A stretch of 11,072 nt of DNA, from contig JAUROO010000043.1 of assembly GCA_030829765.1 (NCBI GenBank), positions 1 to 11,072 of the forward strand, given 5' to 3'. Shown here one piece after another: positions 1 to 5,974 of this stretch (the first letter of the stretch is position 1; each line of letters starts with the position of its first letter). The notes under the pieces are model-generated. The model was not told where the DNA came from and made no database searches. It saw nothing but the letters and a program-made list of their open reading frames with translations. Source of the DNA: Miltoncostaeales bacterium (GTDB taxonomy: Bacteria > Actinomycetota > Thermoleophilia > Miltoncostaeales > Miltoncostaeaceae). A program made the position numbers and the translations under genes.

Positions 1-348
1 ACCGGCATCGGCGGCGGCGGTGGCGGCGGCGGCGGGGCGTTCGGGAGCCCGCTGAACCGGCGCAGCTCGGTGATGGCGGAGGACGAGGAAGAGGTCGCCA
101 TCCGGCTGTCGCACTCCCGCGGCCGCCGCAACGCCGTGCTGCCGTCGGTGATCGATACCCCCATGACGCGCGCGATGCTCAGCCCCGAGCAGGTGGACTT
201 CGTCGCGTCGCAGACCGGTTTCGGGCGCCTGGCCACGGCCGATGATGTCGCCGCGCAGGTGGCGTCGCTGGCCACGGCCGCGAATACGGGCACAACCGGC
301 CAGTCCATCGCGGTCGATTTGGGATTCACTCACGCACGTGTCCTATGA
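1..348 (+). CDS. Short-chain dehydrogenase/reductase, C-terminal part (5' end outside window)
   Basis: The frame is open from base 1 to the TGA at 346-348, so this is the tail of a gene that begins upstream. The last ~75 residues are typical of a classical SDR: a NAVLPSVIDTPMTRAM segment (the loop after beta-6) and then a GRLATADDVAAQVASLAT helix and a TGQSIAVDLGF strand, which is the usual SDR C-terminus. Such enzymes oxidise or reduce an alcohol/ketone with NAD(P). Its job here is probably reduction of a keto intermediate made by the downstream genes, an inference from context only. The first ~43 residues are odd: nine glycines in a row and then a segment with the right spacing for the YxxxK helix but with neither the Tyr nor the Lys. 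This may be a sequencing or assembly problem at the contig end, or a catalytically dead protein. The stop overlaps the next start by 11 bases. Confidence 0.72.
   Translation, partial: TGIGGGGGGGGGAFGSPLNRRSSVMAEDEEEVAIRLSHSRGRRNAVLPSVIDTPMTRAMLSPEQVDFVASQTGFGRLATADDVAAQVASLATAANTGTTGQSIAVDLGFTHARVL
8..38. repeat. GGC/GGT trinucleotide run (poly-glycine in the SDR frame)
   Basis: About ten near-perfect GGC triplets with one GGT interruption code for a glycine run in the dehydrogenase frame. Simple GC-rich repeats like this are slippage- and sequencing-prone, and the run lies just before the part of the dehydrogenase where the catalytic residues are missing. Confidence 0.6.
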
Positions 349-1405
349 ACTGCTGATCACCTCGAGCCGGGGCGACTACCCGGTTTGCATCGCCCCCGGC
401 GCATTCCGGGCCATGCTCGACGAGCGGCCCGGCCAGCCGGTGATCGCCGATGCCTTCTTCGCCGACGCCCTGGCCGCCGTGGGCGACCGGCTGATCGTGG
501 TGGAGGCCGTGGAGGGCAACAAGACCATGGGCGGGGGCGAGCGCATCATCGAGGCCCTGCGCGACATGGGTATCGGCCGCGGCGACCACGTGGTGGCGGT
601 GGGCGGCGGCATCGTGCAGGACGTCTCCACGCTTGCCACCTCGCTGTACATGCGGGGCATCCCGTGGACGTATGTGCCCACCACCCTCCTGGGCATGACC
701 GATTCCTGCATCGGCGGCAAGAGCTCCATCAACGTGGGGCCGTACAAGAACCTGGCCGGCAATTTCCACCCGCCCACCGACATCGTGGTGGACCCGGAGT
801 TCACGCGCACCCTTTCGGCCGAGGACCTCGTGGGTGGCATGTGCGAGGCCATGAAGATCTCGTTCTGCCGCGGGCCCGCAGCCTTCGACCGCTACCTCGA
901 ACTGCAGCAGCCGGCACGCGCGGGCGACGTGGATGCCCAGGCCGCGCTGCTGGCCCACGTGCTCGGCTGCAAGAAGTGGTTCATCGAGGTGGATGAGTTC
1001 GACAAGAAGGAACGCCGGCAGCTGAACTTCGGCCATACGTTCGCGCACGCGCTGGAGGCCGCCACGTCGTTCCGCGTGAGCCACGGCGCAGCGGTGGGAA
1101 TCGGCGTGGTAGCCGCCGATCACCTGGCCGTGGCCTGCGATCTGCCGGGCGCTCCGGGCCTGAGGGCGCACGCCCTGGACCTGCTGGCGGGAGTGCCCGA
1201 CCTGGCACCGCGCCTGGCCGAGGTGGACGACGCCGCGTTCGCGAAGGCCTTCCTGCTGGACAAGAAGCACGGGCCGGACGGCCTGCACGTCATCGTGCCG
1301 GCGGCGGGCGGGGCCACCGAGGAGCGGGTGCTGCCCGCGGGGGACGAGACCATGGCCATGGTGCGCAATGCACTGGGCGAAGCGATGAGCGAGGTGAGCG
1401 GGTGA
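338..1405 (+). CDS. 3-dehydroquinate synthase-like sugar-phosphate cyclase
   Basis: A 355-residue protein of the AroB/sugar-phosphate cyclase fold, the usual length. These enzymes use NAD transiently and a metal ion to close a sugar phosphate into a carbocycle. The NAD-binding GGG is at 89-91. Using A. nidulans AroB numbering from memory, the catalytic set is present with matching spacing: D122, K128, K137-N138, zinc ligands E170, H233 and H249, then K173, K212, R226, N230, H237 and the DKK at 308-310. It is therefore likely an active cyclase, not an iron-type alcohol dehydrogenase. GTG 338 was chosen because it gives the family's normal N-terminus; the upstream ATG at 242 would add a basic non-homologous stretch read inside the dehydrogenase. 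There is no good ribosome site, so translation is probably coupled to the upstream gene. It sits with surface-sugar genes and no shikimate genes, so an AroB-like substrate in a secondary pathway is likelier than housekeeping. Substrate unknown. Confidence 0.85.
   Translation: MSYELLITSSRGDYPVCIAPGAFRAMLDERPGQPVIADAFFADALAAVGDRLIVVEAVEGNKTMGGGERIIEALRDMGIGRGDHVVAVGGGIVQDVSTLATSLYMRGIPWTYVPTTLLGMTDSCIGGKSSINVGPYKNLAGNFHPPTDIVVDPEFTRTLSAEDLVGGMCEAMKISFCRGPAAFDRYLELQQPARAGDVDAQAALLAHVLGCKKWFIEVDEFDKKERRQLNFGHTFAHALEAATSFRVSHGAAVGIGVVAADHLAVACDLPGAPGLRAHALDLLAGVPDLAPRLAEVDDAAFAKAFLLDKKHGPDGLHVIVPAAGGATEERVLPAGDETMAMVRNALGEAMSEVSG
1391..1397 (+). promoter_or_regulatory. Ribosome binding site for the TPP enzyme GTG start
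   Basis: GAGGTGA lies inside the end of the cyclase gene. The GAGG core is 7 bases before GTG 1402, which supports that non-ATG start and the GTGA overlap. Confidence 0.6.
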
Positions 1406-3216
1406 CGCGCAAGTACGCCGAGGTGATGGTGGGGTGGCTGAAGGACATGGGCTACACCCACTGCTTCTCCGTGGCGGGCGGCAACGCCATGCACCTTCTG
1501 GACGCCGTGCGGTCGCAGATGACCTGCGTGCCGTTCGTGCACGAGGTCGCAGCCGGCATCGCGGCCGAGTACTTCAACGAGGCCGGCGACGAGGGCAAGG
1601 CGTTCGTGGTGGTCACGGCCGGTCCGGGCCTCACCAATATCGTCACGGCGCTCGGCGGCGCCTACCTCGAGAGCCGCGAGCTGCTGGTGCTGGGTGGCCA
1701 GGTGAAGGCCGAGGACCTGGCCGATCCGGGCATGCGCCAGCGCGGCATCCAGGAGATCGACGGCCTGGCCATTGCCGCGCCGGTGTGCGTCACCGCAAAG
1801 CAGATAGATGCGCCAATCCATCGCGCGCACTTCGAGGAGTTGGTGAGCAGCGGCTGGCGCGGCCGTCCGGGCCCGGTGTTCCTGGAGGTGTGCCTGGACG
1901 CGCAGGGGGCGCCCGTGGAGCCCGCGGATCTGGAGGGAGATGGCGGTGTGCCTGTGACGCCTGCGCGCGACCTGCTCGATCCGGTGGATGCCGCGGAGGC
2001 CGCCGGACAGATCGAGCAAGAGCTGGCAGGCGCGGAGCGGCCCGTGGTCCTGCTGGGCGGCGGGGTGTCGCGCGATGCCGCGCGCCAGTGGCTTCCGGCG
2101 CTGCGCGAGCGGGGCATCCCCATTATGACCTCATGGAACGCCATGGATCGCACGGGCGTGGATGACCCCATGTACTTCGGGCGCCCCAACACCTGGGGGC
2201 AGCGCTCGGCCAACATCCTCATTGCGCAGGCCGATGTGGTGGTGGCGCTGGGCAGCCGCCTGGGCCTGCAGCAGACCGGCTTCAACTGGCAGGAGTTCGC
2301 GCCGTCGGGCCGGGTGGTGCAGGTGGAGATCGACCCGCTGGAGTTGGAGAAGGGGCACCCCCACGTGGACGTGGCCCTGCGCGCCGACGCCAACGCGGTG
2401 CTGCAGGCGCTGGCCGCTGGTCCGGCAGTGGATGCCGCCGCCTGGGTGGACTACTGCCGCACGGCGCGCGAGGCCATTCCGCTGGATGACCCCGGCAACG
2501 AGAACGCGCCCGGCTTCCTGCCGCCGTTCACGTTCGTGCAGCAGCTTGGCGACATGTGCACCGGCGACGACGTGGTAATCCCGTGCTCCAGTGGCGGTGC
2601 CTTCACGGTGATGATGCAGGCGTTCCCTCAGAAGACCGGGCAGGTGGTGGTCACCGACAAGGCCCTGGCCTCGATGGGCTACGGGCTGTCGGGTGCCATC
2701 GGGGCGGCGCTCGCCAACCCGGGGCGTCGCAACCTCCTCGTGGAGGGCGATGGCGGCTTCTCCCAGAACCTCCAGGAGCTGGCGACGGTCGCGGTGAATG
2801 ACCTCCCCCTCAAGGTGTTCCTCTTCGCCAACGACGGCTACGCGTCCATCCGCATGACCCAGCGCAACTACTTCGGGGGCGCATACCTGGGATGCGATAG
2901 CAGCACGGGGCTTGGCCACCCCGAGTGGGAGGGGCTGTTCCGGGCCTTCGGGATACCTGTCCTCTCCATCGGTGAGGACTGGCAGGAGAGCGCGGAATTC
3001 GTCGAACTATGGAATAGTCCCGGACCGGCCGCGTTCATCGTGCCCATCGATCCGGAGCAGACGTACTTCCCGAAGATCAGCAGCCGGGTGCGTGCGGATG
3101 GCGGCATGGAGTCCAATCCGCTGCACTTGATGAGCCCCGACCTGCCGGATGATGTCGCGGCGAAGGTTTTCACGTACTTGAGGGAGGCGGACGCCTCCGG
3201 AGGAGAGCAGGCTTGA
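1402..3216 (+). CDS. Acetolactate synthase-like thiamine diphosphate enzyme
   Basis: A 604-residue protein with the three-domain layout of acetolactate synthase/pyruvate oxidase enzymes. The N-terminal PYR domain (about 1-175) holds the cofactor-activating glutamate E48 in HEVAAG and a TAGPGLTN motif at 72-79. The central domain (about 190-340) has VVLLGGGVS and VVALGSRLG strands. The C-terminal PP domain (about 375-560) holds the TPP/metal motif: GDGG at 449-452, then N477 25 residues after the GDG, in FANDGY. Members decarboxylate a 2-keto acid, often pyruvate, and join the two-carbon unit to an acceptor, or cleave diketones as IolD does. Housekeeping IlvB is unlikely: no IlvN small subunit or other ilv genes are near, and the gene is coupled by a GTGA overlap to a cyclase and by 4 bases to an aldolase. 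One precedent in sugar biosynthesis is YerE, which adds a two-carbon branch to a CDP-keto-dideoxy sugar. Exact reaction unknown. Confidence 0.85.
   Translation: MTRKYAEVMVGWLKDMGYTHCFSVAGGNAMHLLDAVRSQMTCVPFVHEVAAGIAAEYFNEAGDEGKAFVVVTAGPGLTNIVTALGGAYLESRELLVLGGQVKAEDLADPGMRQRGIQEIDGLAIAAPVCVTAKQIDAPIHRAHFEELVSSGWRGRPGPVFLEVCLDAQGAPVEPADLEGDGGVPVTPARDLLDPVDAAEAAGQIEQELAGAERPVVLLGGGVSRDAARQWLPALRERGIPIMTSWNAMDRTGVDDPMYFGRPNTWGQRSANILIAQADVVVALGSRLGLQQTGFNWQEFAPSGRVVQVEIDPLELEKGHPHVDVALRADANAVLQALAAGPAVDAAAWVDYCRTAREAIPLDDPGNENAPGFLPPFTFVQQLGDMCTGDDVVIPCSSGGAFTVMMQAFPQKTGQVVVTDKALASMGYGLSGAIGAALANPGRRNLLVEGDGGFSQNLQELATVAVNDLPLKVFLFANDGYASIRMTQRNYFGGAYLGCDSSTGLGHPEWEGLFRAFGIPVLSIGEDWQESAEFVELWNSPGPAAFIVPIDPEQTYFPKISSRVRADGGMESNPLHLMSPDLPDDVAAKVFTYLREADASGGEQA
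3183..3198 (+). promoter_or_regulatory. Small hairpin just before the aldolase ribosome binding site
   Basis: GGAGGC (3183-3188) and GCCTCC (3193-3198) can form a 6-bp all-but-one GC stem with a GGAC loop. It ends one base before the Shine-Dalgarno at 3199. Folding would tie up the CCTCC that could otherwise pair with a Shine-Dalgarno sequence. A regulatory role is inference. Confidence 0.3.
3199..3205 (+). promoter_or_regulatory. Strong ribosome binding site selecting the TTG start of the aldolase
   Basis: GGAGGAG is 7 bases before TTG 3213. This is the clearest Shine-Dalgarno on the plus strand and the reason to prefer the TTG over the in-frame ATG at 3234, which has no such site. Confidence 0.7.
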
Positions 3217-4013
3217 ACAGGACCGAGCGCGAGATGACCGACATCCTCAAGAGGGGTCGGGACAACTACGGCTACGTCGGGGTGAAGGCCGAGTTCGAGG
3301 CCGAGGGCACCCGCGTTGATGAACTCCTGCGCCTCGTGGAGATCGCCCACCGCGCCGACATGAAGCTCGCCGTCAAGATCGGTGGCTGTGAGGCCGTGCG
3401 CGACCTGCTCGAGTCGAAGCAGGTGGGCGTCGACTACATCATCGCCCCCATGGTGGAGACCGAGTACGCGCTGTCCAAGTACGTGCTGGCCAAGGACAAG
3501 TCGTACAACGCCGATGAGGCCGAGGACACCGAGTTCCTCTTCAACATGGAGACCATCACGGGGTTCGAGAACCGCGAGGCCATCGCCACCGAGTCCGCCG
3601 CGGGCGGCGTGGCGGGCATCGTGTTCGGCCGCGTGGACTTCGTGGGCTCGCTGGGCCTCGATCGCGATGCCATCAACGATGCCGAGGTCACGGCGTACGT
3701 CACCACCACGGCCGAGCTGTGCAAGCAGAAGAACCTGGACATCGTGGTGGGCGGCGGCGTGTCGGCCGACTCGCTGGACTGCCTGAAGGAGATCCGCCAG
3801 GTGCACCTGACGCGCTTCGAGACGCGCAAGGTGCTGTTCGGCGCGGACGCCCTGGACCAGGCGGATGTCGCCGACGGCCTGCTGAACGCCGTGCACTTCG
3901 AGCTGCTGTGGCTGCAGAACAAGCGTGAGTACTACGGCGCCATCCACCGCGAGGACCAGAAGCGCATCGAGATGCTCGAGGCGCGCTGGGGCGTGCTCAA
4001 GGGGGGCAAGTAG
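3213..4013 (+). CDS. HpcH/HpaI aldolase/citrate lyase family protein
   Basis: A 266-residue protein resembling the class II pyruvate aldolases HpcH/HpaI, which reversibly join pyruvate to an aldehyde using a divalent metal. APMVETE at 78-84 matches the conserved strand after beta-3. NMET (E113) and GRVD (D142) match the metal ligands in the QIET and GPAD motifs of E. coli HpaI. The positions of that enzyme's catalytic His45 and Arg70 do not match: no His is found near residues 24-30, and the Arg aligns with K55 in VKIGGCEA. It is therefore a divergent subgroup, and aldol chemistry is not certain. The start overlaps the TPP gene stop by 4 bases and has a strong ribosome site. By context it supplies or cleaves a carbon skeleton for the same pathway as the cyclase and TPP enzyme. 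I cannot name the substrate. Confidence 0.8.
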   Translation: MNRTEREMTDILKRGRDNYGYVGVKAEFEAEGTRVDELLRLVEIAHRADMKLAVKIGGCEAVRDLLESKQVGVDYIIAPMVETEYALSKYVLAKDKSYNADEAEDTEFLFNMETITGFENREAIATESAAGGVAGIVFGRVDFVGSLGLDRDAINDAEVTAYVTTTAELCKQKNLDIVVGGGVSADSLDCLKEIRQVHLTRFETRKVLFGADALDQADVADGLLNAVHFELLWLQNKREYYGAIHREDQKRIEMLEARWGVLKGGK

Positions 4014-4019
4014 GCCTCG

Positions 4020-4963
4020 ATGAGTCACTCCGTGGCTCCGGGCTGACGTTCGCCGTCACCGGGGCCACGGGCTGGCTGGGCCGCGCGGCCTGCGAGGTCA
4101 TCGCGCGCGCCCTCGGCCCCGATGGGGCCGACCGGCTGGTGGCCTTCGCCTCGCGCGAGCGCATGGAGGCGCTGGATTCCGGGCAGGCGCTCCACGTGCG
4201 GGCGCTGCGCGACCTGCCGGACTGCCGCGCGGATGTGCTGCTGCACTTCGCCTACGTCACACGCGAGTTCGCGGCCGACCGGGGCGTGGAGCAGTACGTG
4301 CTGGCCAACCTGGCCATCACGGGCACGGTGCTCGACTTCATCCGCGCGCGCCGCCCGGGCTTCGTGGGCTACGCATCCTCAGGCGCCGCCGCCGCGGCGC
4401 TGGCCCGGGGCGGCCTGGACATCGCCGCCGATCCCTACGGCGCCCTGAAGGTGATGGACGAGCTCGCGCTCCGGCGCGCCACTGCCGACGCCGGTGGCAG
4501 GTCGCTGGTGGTCCGTGTGTTCAACGTGTCGGGACCGTGGCTCACCAAGCCCGGCGCCTTCGCGCTCAGCGACATCATCGGGCAGGTGCACACCGGCGGG
4601 CCCGTGCGCATCCGCGCCGCGCACCCGGTGGTGCGCTCATACGTGGACGTGGAGGATCTGGTGTCGGTGATGATCGCCGCGGCGCTCGAGCGCAGCGGGG
4701 CGCCTGACGTGCAGGTGGACACCGCGGGCGGGGTGGAGGTGGAGGTAGGGGACCTGGCCGATGCCATCCGCCGGGTGCTGGAGCGCCCGGAGGTGGCGGT
4801 GGAGCGTCAGTTCGATCCCGCCGCCCAACCCGACCGCTACGTGGGCATGGCGGGGCAGTTCGCATCGCTGGCGGGCGACCTCGGGATTCCGCTGCGCGAC
4901 CTGGATGAGCAGATCGCCCGCACCGCGCAGGGCATGGGCGTGTCCGTGGCGAATCACACCTGA
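4020..4963 (+). CDS. Extended SDR: NAD-dependent epimerase/dehydratase, 5' end apparently frameshifted
   Basis: The protein has the nucleotide-binding TGATGWLG (codons 4058-4081), a YASSG serine motif and a YGALK (YxxxK) active site, and a C-terminal substrate domain. This is the pattern of NDP-sugar epimerases, dehydratases and reductases (GalE/RfbG-like). About 307 residues can be read from 4043. No ATG, GTG or TTG lies in frame before the Rossmann motif; the first is GTG 4139, which would delete it. An ATG at 4020, 6 bases after the aldolase stop, reads eight codons and hits TGA at 4044 in another frame. One extra base in CCGGGC at 4038-4043 would join the two, so the span is given from 4020 and is one base short of a whole number of codons. 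CTG 4043 as a real start is the alternative. Likely role: modifying the ring stereochemistry or oxidation state of the sugar made by the upstream genes. Confidence 0.75.
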
Positions 4964-4983
4964 GCAGTCGCGCCACCACACCC

Positions 4984-4988
4984 GAGGT
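4984..4988 (+). promoter_or_regulatory. Ribosome binding site of the GtrB-like glycosyltransferase
   Basis: GAGGT lies 7 bases before ATG 4996 in the 32-base gap after the epimerase. No promoter-like element is evident in that gap. Confidence 0.5.
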
Positions 4989-4995
4989 TCACCGC

Positions 4996-5952
4996 ATGGG
5001 CAAGAAGCTCATCTCCGTCGTCATCCCGGCGTACAACGAGCAGGACAACATCGACGAACTGGGCCGCAGGTTGGGCCAGGTGTTCGACGAGGAGTCCGGG
5101 TACGACTGGGAGGCCATCATCGTCGAGAACGGGTCGGTGGATGACACGTTCGCGAAGGCCATGGCGCTGAACGCGCGCGACCCGCGCTTCAAGGTGCTGC
5201 AGCTCAGCCGCAACTTCCGCATGGATGGCGGCCTCACCGCGGGCCTCAACTACGCCACGGGTGATGCCGCGGTGGTGATGGCCGGTGACCTGCAGGACGA
5301 GCCCGAGGTCATCCCCTCATTCCTGCGCAAGTGGGAGGACGGCTACGAGATCGTCTACCAGGTGGTGACCGAGCGCCAGGGCACGGGGCCCATCCGGCGC
5401 ATGAACTCGCAGCTGTTCTACTTCGTGGCCAACAAGCTCACGGGCGGGCGCATCCCGCGCAACGTCAGCGACTTCCGCCTGGTCGATCGCCGCGCCTATG
5501 AGACCGTCAACACCATGCAGGAGCGCAACCGTTTCGTGCGTGGCCTGTTCGCGTGGGTGGGCTTCCGGAACACCGGTGTGGAGGCCCCGCGCGCGCCGCG
5601 CGAGGCCGGGGTGTCGGGCGCCCACACGCTGAAGGTGCTCGACCTGGCGATGAAGGGAATCTTCGCGCACTCGTACGTGCCGCTGAAGTTCATCTTCGCC
5701 TTCGGCCTGATCATGTCGGCGCTGTCGTTCCTGGCCCTCGTCGCCATGATCATCGTGTTCGTGGCGTTCGGCGTGCCGTTCGCCGGCTTCGGCACCATCA
5801 TCTCGGTGATCGTGCTCATGTTCGGCATCCTCTTCACCATGCTGGGATTGGTGGCCGAATACGTGGGATTGATCTACGAAGAGGTGAAGCAGCGCCCGAA
5901 CTTCGTGGTGCGCGAGGGCCACGGGTTCGATGGTGACCGCACCGCCGACTGA
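4996..5952 (+). CDS. Membrane-anchored family 2 glycosyltransferase (polyprenyl-phosphate type, GtrB/DPMS-like)
   Basis: A 318-residue GT-A enzyme with two C-terminal membrane helices (about 231-256 and 264-293), the architecture of GtrB-type enzymes that move a sugar from a nucleotide donor to undecaprenyl phosphate on the cytoplasmic face. VVIPAYNEQDNI (8-19) starts the nucleotide-binding fold, and DLQDEPE at 98-104 is the metal-binding region typical of the group. VSDFRL (157-162) and ERNRFVRGLFAWVGF (176-190) are also family hallmarks. The usual DDGSxDxT acidic motif reads ENGSVDDT at 45-52, a departure at the first two positions. Being the last gene of the plus-strand string suggests it loads the unusual sugar onto the lipid carrier or adds a side branch. 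Donor unknown. ATG 4996 has a clear ribosome site. Confidence 0.88.
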   Translation: MGKKLISVVIPAYNEQDNIDELGRRLGQVFDEESGYDWEAIIVENGSVDDTFAKAMALNARDPRFKVLQLSRNFRMDGGLTAGLNYATGDAAVVMAGDLQDEPEVIPSFLRKWEDGYEIVYQVVTERQGTGPIRRMNSQLFYFVANKLTGGRIPRNVSDFRLVDRRAYETVNTMQERNRFVRGLFAWVGFRNTGVEAPRAPREAGVSGAHTLKVLDLAMKGIFAHSYVPLKFIFAFGLIMSALSFLALVAMIIVFVAFGVPFAGFGTIISVIVLMFGILFTMLGLVAEYVGLIYEEVKQRPNFVVREGHGFDGDRTAD

Positions 5953-5956
5953 CCCG

Positions 5957-5974
5957 CGCCGCCCCTAGGCGGCG
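5957..5974. terminator. GC-rich hairpin between converging genes, possible bidirectional terminator
   Basis: CGCCGCC (5957-5963) and GGCGGCG (5968-5974) form a perfect 7-bp stem with a CCTA loop. It lies across the stop codon of rfbH and 5 bases after the stop of the plus-strand glycosyltransferase. There is no T-run on either side, so it is not a standard intrinsic terminator, but it is the only hairpin noticed at the convergence point. Confidence 0.4.

Noticed and set aside
8..38. GGC repeat as a CRISPR or regulatory repeat
   Set aside because: It is a simple triplet run inside a coding frame, with no spacers and no longer repeat unit.
242..337. Longer cyclase starting at ATG 242
   Set aside because: The extra 32 residues are basic, tryptophan-rich and read inside the SDR coding region; the fold starts naturally at GTG 338.
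326..1288. Minus-strand open frame of 320 codons across the cyclase gene
   Set aside because: The plus-strand cyclase has a full catalytic motif set; the antisense product is His/Val/Gly-rich without motifs.
1402..3216. Housekeeping acetolactate synthase (ilvB)
   Set aside because: No ilvN, ilvC or leu genes are nearby, and the gene is overlapped by a cyclase and an aldolase in a glycan locus. The family match alone does not support branched-chain amino acid synthesis.
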